Below, in pieces: positions 33,889 to 42,682 of a DNA stretch of 64,000 bases. The notes beneath the pieces are model-generated. The model did not search any database and had not been told where the DNA came from. It was given only the letters and a program-made list of their open reading frames with translations. Position 1 is the stretch's first letter. Every line of letters starts with the position of its first letter. Source of the DNA: CAYGSN01 sp964352675. GTDB lineage: Bacteria; Pseudomonadota; Alphaproteobacteria; Micavibrionales; Micavibrionaceae. Where the stretch lies: NCBI GenBank assembly GCA_964352675.1, contig CAYGSN010000012.1, positions 1 to 64,000 of the forward strand, given 5' to 3'. The translations under genes and the position numbers were made by a program.

Positions 33889-34993
33889 ATGCGCGCGGAG
33901 GTGCAATCCGTTATAGACTCGATCGAGGCAGCGCTGGAGCTGCTGAGGAGGCGTCTTTGACTGGGACGTTGCGCTGAAACGTCTTGAGGAGCTGAACGCC
34001 CTGTCCGAGGACCCGGAGTTGTGGTCCGATCCCGATAAAGCCCAGAAAATTATGCGTGAGCGCACCATTCTGGACAATCAAATCCAAACCATCAAAGATA
34101 TTGCCGCAGAAGCCGAAGACAGCGGCGCGCTGATTGAGCTGGGCGAGGAAGAGGGCGACAGCGCCATTATCCACGAAGCGGAGGCGGCCTTGAATGCTTT
34201 GCTCACAAAAACCGAGCGTATGCAGTTGGAAAGTCTGCTTTCCGGTGAGGCCGATGGCAATGATGCCTATTTCCAGGTCAATGCAGGCGCAGGCGGTACA
34301 GAGGCGCAGGACTGGGCGGAAATGCTGCTGCGGATGTATACGCGTTGGTCCCAGGCCCACGGGTATAAGGTTTCGGTGCTGGAGCGCAGTGACGGAGAGG
34401 AGGCCGGTATTAAGTCCGCCACCTTGAAAATAGAGGGCAATCAGGCCTATGGATGGCTGAAAAACGAAAATGGAGTGCATCGGCTGGTGCGGATTTCGCC
34501 ATTTGATTCCAATGCCAAACGCCATACCAGCTTTGCCTCGGTTGCCGTATCGCCGGTGATTGACGATACGATAGAGATCGAAATTCAGGACAAGGACTTA
34601 CGGATCGATACGTATCGATCCAGCGGCGCGGGCGGACAACACGTAAACACCACGGATAGCGCGGTTCGCATCACGCATATCCCGACCGGAATTGTTGCAG
34701 CGGTACAGAGTGAACGTTCGCAGCATCAGAACCGTGACAATGCCATGGCGCTTTTGAAGGCCAAATTATATGAGAAAGAAATGCAGGAGCGCGAGGCGAA
34801 GGCGGCAGCGGAGCATGGCGAGAAAACCGATATTGGCTGGGGCCATCAGATCCGCTCTTACGTGCTGCACCCCTATCAGATGATCAAGGATTTACGCACG
34901 GATGTGGAAACCAGCAACACCCAGGCCGTTCTGGACGGGGACCTGGATATGTTCATGGAAGCGGCGTTGGCGCATAACCTCAATAAAAATTAA
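33889..34993 (+). CDS. prfB: Peptide chain release factor 2, with programmed +1 frameshift
   Basis: RF2 ends translation at UGA and UAA. Translation starts at ATG 33889 and meets an in-frame TGA at 33958-33960 after 23 codons. A +1 slip at CTT-T (33955-33958) continues in the frame that ends at 34993, giving 367 residues, the normal RF2 length. The join reads RRRL-DWDVALKRLEELN, which matches the family. The stop-codon-recognition tripeptide SPF (RISPFDSN) and the catalytic GGQ (GAGGQHVNTTDSAV) are present. Autoregulation is expected: low RF2 lets the ribosome pause at TGA and shift. It is not a pseudogene. Confidence 0.96.
33946..33961 (+). promoter_or_regulatory. RF2 programmed +1 frameshift site
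   Basis: AGGAGG (33946-33951), three bases, then CTT TGA C (33955-33961). The order and spacing are the same as in the E. coli prfB site (SD-like hexamer, three bases, CUU UGA C). Confidence 0.95.
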
Positions 34994-35102
34994 CGCAGGA
35001 ATATTGAGGGTAATACGCCACTCAAACGACTTTTCCATTGCATCCGGTGGCGCGGGATTCTAATCTTTTTCGTATTCGAACAGATTTTTAGGGGATTTCA
35101 TC

Positions 35103-35867
35103 ATGAAAAAGTTTTTCTTTCTAGGGGCTGCGTTTGTGGCGATGCAGGGCGCGGGAAGCGTTGAGGCGCAGGCTCAGGGATTGTTTATCAATCCTTATCC
35201 GCTGCAATCCGAAAGCGCATCGTCTGCTACGCCCGGTCAGCAGAACGCAGCAAGGGAAATCGAATCACCGGCAGAGATGCCGTCGCAGGAAAAATTGTCC
35301 TCCCCGTCAGAAACGCAGTTCCAGTTCATTGAAACCCAAAGCGGCAGTACAGCAGGCACGATGGATAAATTCTCTGCCCCCCGTGTTCAGGCCGCGGAAT
35401 TGCCCGCTCAGAAATCTGCTGACTTTTTCCGTGAAATGGCGCGCCAACAAAGCGGTGAGACGCGGGCTTCCGAAGACCCTGTGCCGTTGACCAAGCAGCC
35501 TAAGTCGCTGAGCCCCGGATATCCGCAGGCAGCCTCGTACAACAGCACGCCGCCGCAAAATTACGTGCCTCAAGTTTCGCCGCAAATTGTAATGCCGTCC
35601 GAAAAAAACTGGCGCGCGTTCCAGGGATCGGATCTGCGTGAGGTTCTGAGCTTCTGGTCGGAAAATGCAGGAATCGAGCTGATTTGGGCCAGCGATGTGC
35701 AATACACGATCCTGAACACGATGCAAATTGAGGGCGGCTATGAGAGGGCCGTTCAGAATGTTCTGGAGCAATTCGGTGAGGAATTTTACCGCCCTGTCGG
35801 CACGCTGCATGTGGATAAAGCCACTGGCGCACGGACATTGGTTGTCCAGAGCGAGGCGCGCGGATAA
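35103..35867 (+). CDS. Periplasmic TcpQ-domain protein
   Basis: 254 residues. It has a signal peptide (MKKFFFLGAAFVAMQGAGSVEAQA), a long disordered Ser/Gln/Pro-rich linker (about 27-165), and a C-terminal domain of about 80 residues beginning NWRAFQGSDLREVLSFWSENAG. That domain matches the TcpQ/PilL type, related to secretin N0 domains; TcpQ in Vibrio works with the TcpC secretin. No secretin or pilus gene is nearby. The linker holds RASEDP (121-126) and QNYV (152-155), both also found in the next gene product. Separated by 148 bases from the coiled-coil gene, same strand. Confidence 0.82.
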   Translation: MKKFFFLGAAFVAMQGAGSVEAQAQGLFINPYPLQSESASSATPGQQNAAREIESPAEMPSQEKLSSPSETQFQFIETQSGSTAGTMDKFSAPRVQAAELPAQKSADFFREMARQQSGETRASEDPVPLTKQPKSLSPGYPQAASYNSTPPQNYVPQVSPQIVMPSEKNWRAFQGSDLREVLSFWSENAGIELIWASDVQYTILNTMQIEGGYERAVQNVLEQFGEEFYRPVGTLHVDKATGARTLVVQSEARG

Positions 35868-35915
35868 TCTTATCCACAGCGCTTTGTATGTAACTGCGGG
35901 AAGAATTTTGAATAC

Positions 35916-35926
35916 GGTTCGGAACC
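35916..35926. repeat. 11-bp palindrome upstream of the coiled-coil gene
   Basis: GGTTCGGAACC is a perfect palindrome 90 bases before the next start codon. It could be a dimeric regulator site; no U-tract follows closely. Confidence 0.3.
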
Positions 35927-36015
35927 TTGTAGGATTTTTGTGTTCCGGGGTTTCTTCCTGCCGCCATCTTTACCAAGATGCAAGCCTTACGGGCAAAAAG
36001 GGGTAATAACACAAC

Positions 36016-39000
36016 ATGAGTATGCTTAAATCCTTAATCACCACCACTGCGATCGCATCCGGCATTTTTCTGATTGGTTCCGCCTCTCAGCCCGCTTATG
36101 CGCAGAAGGGCGCGTTTCTGGCGCCGACAACGCAGTGGAGCGTGAACAAGGTTGATGCCGCTCAGGGTAAGGGTGACCCGTATTGTTCTGTCGCCCGGCG
36201 TTTCCAGCGCAGCCTCATTCTGACCTTTGCGCGCAATGAGCGCCTGGAGAGCTCTATCGCCATTGATTTCCAGTCTCCGGTTTTGAATTCGGCGCGGCTG
36301 ATGCAGGTTGTTCTGGACCCCGGCGCAGGCCAGCAGCGTAAATATGAAATTTTTCCAGTTTCCAACAGCGCGTTTGTTGTGCGGTTGGGGCATGATGAGG
36401 CATTCTTCGGGGCGCTGGAAAAGACCGGATATCTGCGTATTGAGGCAGGGGGGCAGACCTATAATTTCAACCTGGCCGATATTGATCTGGGGCAGAGCAA
36501 GTTGCAAAGCTGTTTGACGTCAGTAGCACTTCCGCCTGTTGGTTCTGAACAGTCAGCCATAGCCGCGCAGCGTTCGGTGTCTGCTGACAATACCCTGGCG
36601 ATTGAGCTGAAGCAATTGCGTGCCGATATCCAGGCCTTGCAGAATGAAAACCGCAATCTGGCGAATACTCTAACTCAGGCCAAAAATATACCTGCTGCCG
36701 TTGCTTCTGCGGCTCCTGCTGTTTCCGCGCCACCTTTAACGCCTTCCGTGGATGTGGGGGCATTGGCGCGCCAATTGGATGAGTTGCGCCGCGAGAATGA
36801 TGAGCTGCGCCTGGAGCTGGGCGATGCGCGGCATAAGAATTCCGAGTTGCGCAATGTCATGGGCAAGAGCGGCGAGCTGGATAATCTGCGCAGTGAGAAC
36901 AACGATTTGCGGATCCGCCTTGAGCAAAGCCAAGCCTCGTCTTCCCGCCTGAGCGAGTTGCAAAACGAATTGCAGGCTTTGTCCAATGAAAATGAACGTT
37001 TGAAAGTGCAAGCGCAAGCCAAAGTGGTTGAGAGTAACGCTGAAGATGCTGCGAAGTTATTGGCTCTTCAGGAGGAAAAAGCCGCGCTGGAGGCCAAACT
37101 GGAGGCGCGTGCGAGCAATGAGGATGCGAAATCTGCGGATGTTGCAGCTTTGAACGCGCAGATTGAGGCTCTGAGCGGAGAAAATACGCAGTTGAAAGAG
37201 TCCCTGCAAACCTCGCAAACGGAACTGGCGGCGGCGCAGGAGCTTGCGCGCGAAAATGCACAATCGGCGGCAGAAATGGTGAATGCCAGCACCGAAGATA
37301 TCGGCAGGACCGACGCATTGAGTAGCGAGATTGAGAATTTGAAATCCCAACTGGCCGCGAAAGACAAAGAGATGGTCGAGCTTTCAAGTCTGAGTGTCGA
37401 GCATGAAATGCTGAAAGAGCAAAATGCGGTATTGACCCTTCAGGCGGAAGAGCTTCGCACGATGGAAGAAACTGTTGCTGCTCTGCATGGCGAGATTGAT
37501 AATTTGAAAGCTGAGAACGAGAAGTTGCGTGCACAGTCCTCTGATGTGGCTGAAAATGCTACCGACCAGGAGGAAGAAAAGGTTGAGGATGTTGGCGCTG
37601 CCGATCTTGAAATTCTCAGGCTTCGGACAGAAAACGAAGAGTTAAAAACGAAACTTTCTCAAAAGCAAGATGTTGAGCCGGCGGCCGATGACAGCGCCAA
37701 GGAGGAAACGATTGCTGCGCTGGAAAGCGAGCTTCAAGCATTGCGCGCGGAGAATGAAAGCTTAAAGCAGCAGGATGAAGCAAGCGCTCCGCAGGAGGAT
37801 TCCAGCGACATGATGCAAACACTCTCTTTGCTGGAGGAGGATAATATGCGCCTCAAAACGCAGCTGGAGCAGGCGCAAAAGGATATCTCTGAAATGCCAG
37901 AACTCCGGACCCGGCTGGCAGCGCTTGAGGGTGAGAACGCGGTCTTGAAAAAGCAGGTCAGTGAATTGCAAAATGCTTTGGAAGCCGCCAAAGCCAATTA
38001 TGTGCCCCCCAGTCAGGAAGGCGTAACTGCTCAACCGATTTCTACCCAGGCGCAGAGCCGTATCCAAGAGTTGGAACAGGCTTTGCAGGAGGCGGAAACC
38101 GATAAGCAGATGGCGATGCAGGGTTTGGCCCGTGAATATATGGCCCTGAAAACCCATATGGCGCGGATGCGGAATAATGCAGCGGACGGTGCTGCTGCGG
38201 CCTCTTTGCAGGAGGCATCCTATCAGATTTATCAATCTACGGAAGGTGCTGTTGACGTGTCGGAGCAGGGCTCTGCTGATCAGGTTGCCGATATTGAACC
38301 GGCGGCAGGTGAAGAACTACAGGCTGAAGAAGAGGGCGACGCTACCACGCAGGCCCTGTCGGATGTAATTGCACAGCTACGTGAGGAAGATTTATCGGAG
38401 CCTTTACCGCCTGTTGCTGCGGAAGCGCGCTCTGAACCACCTATTGTTGAGGAGCCACTGCCCGCCGGGCTAACAGAGGCACAGCGACAGGATGCCATGT
38501 TGCGCCGGAAGATCGAAGACGGGGTGAATGAGAATATTGCCGAGGCGGCCGAGCAGATTTTGCTGCAGGACACGGGGGTAGAGCCTTTGGAGGTTCGTGC
38601 AAGCGAAGATCCGTTCGCAGATATGGATGTACAGCAGGACACGGTGAAGGCTTTTGCTCTGGAAGGCGAGGATGTTGTGGAGGAGTTGAACCCCGCTCTG
38701 CCCGGCCCTGAGCAGCAGCATGAAATTGTGACCGTGCCTTTGGAAGAAGAAACTGCTGCAGAAACCCCAGCACCGTTGGCGCCATCGCCTGCGCAGGATG
38801 TTGCACAGGGGCAGGGGGAAATGGATAGCAGTGTTGCACAGCCGCCGCTGTCGCAGGCCGCTGCTCCGGCAGAGGAGATTCCGCAGGCCCGGGTTTATAA
38901 GGATAGCCGCCAAAATTACGTCAGCACGATCCCGCAGGATGTCTATACCGCCGATATCCAGGTGGCAGGGTTGGTCGAGGCTGCGGGCATTGTGCCGGCG

Positions 39001-39399
39001 CAGCAGGTTTCTTTGGTGAAACAGGCTTCGGATCTTTTTACCGTTGCGTATCAATGGCAGGCTGGCAGCGTTTTCGGGTCTTCCGAGCAAAGCGGCCTGA
39101 CGTCACAATCAGGATTTGATGAGAGCGTGCAGCGCTATCTGGAGAAAACCCAGAGCCGTTGTAAGGGGGATTTTGCAATTCTGCCTGATCGCTCAATGTC
39201 CAGCGGCCCTACACGGGTCGACAGCTATGAGATTGCCTGCGTGGGGGCGAATGTGAGCTCTTCTGCCGCTCTTGTGTTTTTTAATGAGGGTACCACCTTC
39301 AATATAATTGCGCATGAGGCGCCAACAGAAAACCTGGAAAGTGCGATGAGTTTGCGTGACAAGATTGTGCAGACCGTCACCGGAACGCAGGGATCTTAG
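36016..39399 (+). CDS. Large periplasmic coiled-coil protein, 1127 aa
   Basis: Not assigned to a family. It has a signal peptide (ends AYAQ, about residue 30), an N-terminal beta-rich domain (31-170, Cys at about 57 and 166), then a very long coiled coil (about 190-735) built of heptads rich in Leu, Glu, Asn (many LRxEN repeats). A disordered acidic Pro/Gln-rich region follows (735-960), then a C-terminal globular domain (about 965-1127) that again has two cysteines. It carries RASEDP (861-866) and QNYV (966-969), shared with the TcpQ-domain protein upstream. A strong terminator ends the unit. The length of coiled coil would suit an envelope-spanning tether; this is inference. Confidence 0.83.
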   Translation: MSMLKSLITTTAIASGIFLIGSASQPAYAQKGAFLAPTTQWSVNKVDAAQGKGDPYCSVARRFQRSLILTFARNERLESSIAIDFQSPVLNSARLMQVVLDPGAGQQRKYEIFPVSNSAFVVRLGHDEAFFGALEKTGYLRIEAGGQTYNFNLADIDLGQSKLQSCLTSVALPPVGSEQSAIAAQRSVSADNTLAIELKQLRADIQALQNENRNLANTLTQAKNIPAAVASAAPAVSAPPLTPSVDVGALARQLDELRRENDELRLELGDARHKNSELRNVMGKSGELDNLRSENNDLRIRLEQSQASSSRLSELQNELQALSNENERLKVQAQAKVVESNAEDAAKLLALQEEKAALEAKLEARASNEDAKSADVAALNAQIEALSGENTQLKESLQTSQTELAAAQELARENAQSAAEMVNASTEDIGRTDALSSEIENLKSQLAAKDKEMVELSSLSVEHEMLKEQNAVLTLQAEELRTMEETVAALHGEIDNLKAENEKLRAQSSDVAENATDQEEEKVEDVGAADLEILRLRTENEELKTKLSQKQDVEPAADDSAKEETIAALESELQALRAENESLKQQDEASAPQEDSSDMMQTLSLLEEDNMRLKTQLEQAQKDISEMPELRTRLAALEGENAVLKKQVSELQNALEAAKANYVPPSQEGVTAQPISTQAQSRIQELEQALQEAETDKQMAMQGLAREYMALKTHMARMRNNAADGAAAASLQEASYQIYQSTEGAVDVSEQGSADQVADIEPAAGEELQAEEEGDATTQALSDVIAQLREEDLSEPLPPVAAEARSEPPIVEEPLPAGLTEAQRQDAMLRRKIEDGVNENIAEAAEQILLQDTGVEPLEVRASEDPFADMDVQQDTVKAFALEGEDVVEELNPALPGPEQQHEIVTVPLEEETAAETPAPLAPSPAQDVAQGQGEMDSSVAQPPLSQAAAPAEEIPQARVYKDSRQNYVSTIPQDVYTADIQVAGLVEAAGIVPAQQVSLVKQASDLFTVAYQWQAGSVFGSSEQSGLTSQSGFDESVQRYLEKTQSRCKGDFAILPDRSMSSGPTRVDSYEIACVGANVSSSAALVFFNEGTTFNIIAHEAPTENLESAMSLRDKIVQTVTGTQGS

Positions 39400-39429
39400 C
39401 GGGGCTTTAGGTTTCAAGCGTTACAATTC

Positions 39430-39460
39430 AAAAGGGCTTCTGCAATGAGAAGCCCTTTTT
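39430..39460 (+). terminator. Strong intrinsic terminator after the coiled-coil gene
   Basis: AAAAGGGCTTCT (39430-39441), loop GCAATG, AGAAGCCCTTTT (39448-39459), then more T. The 12-bp stem is perfect. On the minus strand it is followed by TTTTGAATTG, so it may also stop phaR transcripts coming from the right. Confidence 0.9.
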
Positions 39461-39502
39461 TAAATTGTTGTAAAAAGTATAGCAGATTTTAGTCTCTGTT
39501 TT

Positions 39503-40081
39503 TTAGTCTTTATCTTCGGCGGATTTTTCGCTTGATCCTCCATAGCCCTGCATCGGGAATTGGGTAAACATTTTCATTGTCCGCTCAAAAATTTCCATGT
39601 TCTTGCGGTTGAGTTCTTCCAGATCAGGTGCGCCGGGGAATATGCCCTGCATATTTTTCATCTGGCTCATTGGGTTCATACCCTGAAGCGAGTTCATGCC
39701 TTCCAGAGATTTGTTGATCTGCTCGCGCATTTGCTCCTGATTTTTCATGAACACATCCATTGTGCCTTCGAGGTATTTGGGGACAAGGCCCTGAACACTG
39801 TCGCCGTAAAATCCAATAAGGTTGCGCAGGAAGCTGGTGGGCAGAAGGCCTCCATCTTCGCCATTCTGGCTTTCCTGATCGACAATAATCTGTGTCAATA
39901 CGGAACGCGTGAGGTCTTCACCGCTTTTGGCATCAACAACAACAAAGTTATGCCCTTCCTTTACCATTTCGCACAAATCCTCAAGCGTGACATAGGAACT
40001 GCGTCCCGTGTCATAAAGGCGGCGATTGGCGTATTTCTTGATAATGGTCGGTTCGTCTTTTCCGCGTCTGGTTCTGGCCAT
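39503..40081 (-). CDS. phaR: Polyhydroxyalkanoate synthesis repressor PhaR
   Basis: Represses phasin and PHA genes and is released by binding PHA itself. It is 192 residues. The N-terminal DNA-binding domain is highly conserved (TIIKKYANRRLYDTGRSSYVTLEDL), followed by the PHB_acc repeats (LTQIIVDQESQ, LIGFYGDSVQGLVPKYLE). The C-terminus is a Met-rich, variable tail. It is divergent from phaC across 186 bases rich in TGCA motifs, consistent with autoregulation. Confidence 0.95.
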   Translation of the reverse strand: MARTRRGKDEPTIIKKYANRRLYDTGRSSYVTLEDLCEMVKEGHNFVVVDAKSGEDLTRSVLTQIIVDQESQNGEDGGLLPTSFLRNLIGFYGDSVQGLVPKYLEGTMDVFMKNQEQMREQINKSLEGMNSLQGMNPMSQMKNMQGIFPGAPDLEELNRKNMEIFERTMKMFTQFPMQGYGGSSEKSAEDKD

Positions 40082-40121
40082 GGTATTCTACCTTTCTTGT
40101 TATAGACTTAAGCAAGTTCAT

Positions 40122-40262
40122 TTGTGCAGGGTCATACACAAATGTTGCACATCCTGCAATTTCCAAAATAAATGCTGCACTACAATAATAACGCATTATG
40201 CAGAAAAATTGCAAAATTGGAAGAGAGAAAGTAAAAAGTTTTATCACAGAGGTTTTTGTGCA
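40122..40262. promoter_or_regulatory. Putative PhaR operator region between phaR and phaC
   Basis: The gap is crowded with TGC/GCA motifs. AAATGTTGCAC (40140-40150) and AAATGCTGCAC (40170-40180) are near-identical direct repeats exactly 30 bases (about three helix turns) apart. TTGCA-CATCC-TGCAA (40145-40159) is a perfect inverted repeat. TTGTGCA occurs at 40122-40128 and 40256-40262. PhaR of Paracoccus is known to bind TGC-rich DNA, so this is the likely control region for both genes. Confidence 0.55.
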
Positions 40263-40267
40263 ATATT

Positions 40268-41383
40268 ATGGACATTATGAAACGCAATATAAAACCGCTT
40301 TCTCTCCATCTTGGTATGGCGCTGTCATACTGGCCGCACGCACATCCTGACTCCCTGCACAATGAAAAGGAATTGCCCGAAGAGCTGCAAAACATGCTAT
40401 TGGGAATTAAAAGATACCAGAGCTATGATTACGAGCGCCCAGACATGCCATTGCATGATGTATGGGAGCAAGGGCAGGCAAGGCTTTTAACGACCCATAA
40501 AAACGGATTAGATAGTGACCGTCCGGTTTTACTGCTTGTGCCTTCGTTGGTGAATAAATCCTATATCCTGGACCTGCTGCCGGAGCTGTCCTTGCTGCGG
40601 TGGTTGCAGGGGCAAGGGATGAATGTTGTATTGCTGGATTGGGGTGATATTGCGCAGGATAGCAAGGCACAAACTCTAGATGATATTGTGAGTAAAAAAC
40701 TACATGCCGCTATCGATTTTTTGTGCGCGCAAACGGGCGGCCCTATCCATACTTTTGGGTATTGTATGGGCGGGACTCTGCTGCTTGGCGCAGTGCAGGA
40801 GCGGCAGGATAAAATTAAATCATGCACTTTTCTAGCTACGCCATGGAATTTTCACGGTGGCTCACAGGCTCTGTTAAGGCGGGTTGAATTCTGGGCTGGT
40901 TCAGCCCTGCAGGCTATCCAGGAAAAGAATATCTTGCCGGAAGATTATTTGCAGGTTCTCTTTGCGTCCCTTGATCCGGAATTTACTGCAATGAAATTTG
41001 CAAAATTTGCAGCCATGGAAGACCGCAGCGAGGAGGAGGTTTTCGTCAGTGTTGAGGACTGGCTTAATGACGGGGTTGCACTGCCTCCTGCTGTGGGGTT
41101 GAGTTGCATACAGGACTGGTTTATCGGGAACGAAACAGGGCGAGGAGAGTGGAGTATTGCAGGAAAAGCTGTCCAGCCTCAGGGGGTGAATATTCCGTGT
41201 CTTGTTATAGCTTCGGACCATGACCGGCTGGTGGAGTTTGAGAATGCGAAAGTCCTTTATGATGCGTTGCCGGATGCAGAGCTTCTGAACCCTGCCTGTG
41301 GCCATATTGGGATGATTGTAGGGCGCCGTGCAAAGCAGGAGGTGTGGGAGCCCATGCATGGATGGCTGCAAAAACAGGTTTAA
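40268..41383 (+). CDS. phaC: PhaC-like polyhydroxyalkanoate synthase (short type)
   Basis: Alpha/beta-hydrolase-fold polymerase that joins hydroxyacyl-CoA into PHA. The modified lipase box GYCMGG gives nucleophile Cys166, with Asp in ASDHDRLV and His in ACGHIGMI completing the triad. At about 371 residues it is much shorter than class I synthases (near 590) and close to class III PhaC. No PhaE or class IV PhaR subunit gene adjoins it. The start is uncertain: TTG 40256, ATG 40268 or ATG 40277; AGAGG at 40248 is best placed for none of them. phaA and phaB follow. Confidence 0.88.
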   Translation: MDIMKRNIKPLSLHLGMALSYWPHAHPDSLHNEKELPEELQNMLLGIKRYQSYDYERPDMPLHDVWEQGQARLLTTHKNGLDSDRPVLLLVPSLVNKSYILDLLPELSLLRWLQGQGMNVVLLDWGDIAQDSKAQTLDDIVSKKLHAAIDFLCAQTGGPIHTFGYCMGGTLLLGAVQERQDKIKSCTFLATPWNFHGGSQALLRRVEFWAGSALQAIQEKNILPEDYLQVLFASLDPEFTAMKFAKFAAMEDRSEEEVFVSVEDWLNDGVALPPAVGLSCIQDWFIGNETGRGEWSIAGKAVQPQGVNIPCLVIASDHDRLVEFENAKVLYDALPDAELLNPACGHIGMIVGRRAKQEVWEPMHGWLQKQV

Positions 41384-41455
41384 AAAATTGTGCAGTACTG
41401 GTATGGTGCTTCCGCATTTATAATTCACGTATAAAAACGTTTAAAGGAGTAAAAA

Positions 41456-42661
41456 ATGGCTGATCAAGATCCTGTGGTTATTGTTTCTGCGAAGCGCAGC
41501 GCAATTGGAAATCTGGGTGGGGCTTTATCTGCGCTTGCGGCACATGAATTGGGCCGAGCATTGATAGAGAGTGTTTTGGCCGATACGGGGCTGGCAGCAA
41601 ATGATGTTGATGAAGTTATTATGGGGCAGGTTCTCACCGCCGGTGTGGGGCAGAACCCGGCGCGCCAGGCTGCGATTGCTGCGGGCATTCCTCAGGAAAA
41701 AACAGCCTATACGATTAATCAGGTTTGTGGATCCGGTTTGCGCACTGTTGCGCTGGGCATGCAGGCGATTTTAAGCGGTGATGCGGATATTATTGTTGCG
41801 GGTGGGCAGGAGAGTATGAGCCGTTCACCGCATTGCGTGGGTATGCGCGAAGGCGTGAAATTCGGTAATGTATCGTTGGTAGATACGATGATCACAGACG
41901 GTCTTTGGGATGCGTTTAATGATTATCATATGGGCATTACAGCAGAAAATATTGCAGAGAAATATCAAATCACGCGCGATGATCAGGATGCATTTGCGGC
42001 CGGATCTCAGAACAAGGCTGAGGCAGCGATTGCTGCAGGAAAGTTCGAGGCGGAAATCACACCGGTTACGGTGAAGGGTCGCAAAGAGGATATTGTTGTT
42101 GATAAGGATGAATTTCCCAGAGCCGGTGTGACGGTTGAAGGGCTTGCAGAATTGCGTCCAGCTTTTAAGAAAGATGGAACGGTCACAGCGGCAAACGCAT
42201 CAGGGATTAATGATGGAGCGGCGGCAACAATTTTGATGCGTGAAAGCGAAGCTAAGAAACGAGGTTTGACGCCGCTGGCGAAAATTACGTCTTGGGCTAC
42301 AGCGGGTGTTGATCCGTCCGTTATGGGCACTGGGCCGATTCCGGCTTCGCGTAAGGCTCTGGAGAAGGCGGGGTGGAAAGTCAGCGATCTGGATCTTGTT
42401 GAATCTAACGAGGCCTTCGCGGCGCAGGCTTGCTCTGTGATGAAAGAGATGAATTTTGATCCCGAGAAGACCAATGTGAATGGCGGGGCGATTGCTTTGG
42501 GACATCCGATTGGTGCATCAGGCACGCGCGTGCTTGTCACTTTGCTGCATGAAATGGCGCGGCGTGATGTGCACAAAGGTCTAGCGACTTTGTGTATTGG
42601 CGGCGGCATGGGGATTGCAATGTGCGTCGAGCGCGAAAGTGATTATAAGAAGATAGCTTAA
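41456..42661 (+). CDS. phaA: Acetyl-CoA acetyltransferase (beta-ketothiolase)
   Basis: Condenses two acetyl-CoA to acetoacetyl-CoA, the first PHA step. It is 401 residues. The acyl-enzyme Cys91 lies in NQVCGSGLRTVALG, the His in GHPIGASGTR, and the second Cys in LCIGGGMGIAM. AAAGGAG sits seven bases before the ATG. The 72-base gap from phaC contains a TTGTGCA motif (41388-41394), so an extra PhaR-controlled promoter is possible. phaB follows after 21 bases. Confidence 0.96.
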   Translation: MADQDPVVIVSAKRSAIGNLGGALSALAAHELGRALIESVLADTGLAANDVDEVIMGQVLTAGVGQNPARQAAIAAGIPQEKTAYTINQVCGSGLRTVALGMQAILSGDADIIVAGGQESMSRSPHCVGMREGVKFGNVSLVDTMITDGLWDAFNDYHMGITAENIAEKYQITRDDQDAFAAGSQNKAEAAIAAGKFEAEITPVTVKGRKEDIVVDKDEFPRAGVTVEGLAELRPAFKKDGTVTAANASGINDGAAATILMRESEAKKRGLTPLAKITSWATAGVDPSVMGTGPIPASRKALEKAGWKVSDLDLVESNEAFAAQACSVMKEMNFDPEKTNVNGGAIALGHPIGASGTRVLVTLLHEMARRDVHKGLATLCIGGGMGIAMCVERESDYKKIA

Positions 42662-42682
42662 ATTAATAAGGAGAATGAAAAG

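Noticed and set aside
33958..33960. In-frame TGA early in prfB, suggesting a pseudogene
   Set aside because: It is the conserved RF2 frameshift codon with all stimulating elements, and the shifted frame gives a full-length RF2.
35868..36015. Search for tRNA or small RNA genes in the larger gaps
   Set aside because: No cloverleaf arms, TTCRANY loops or CCA ends were found in this or the other intergenic regions.
36857..37534. Open frames antisense to the coiled-coil gene
   Set aside because: They arise from low-complexity Glu/Leu/Ala coding on the plus strand; composition is unlike real proteins here.
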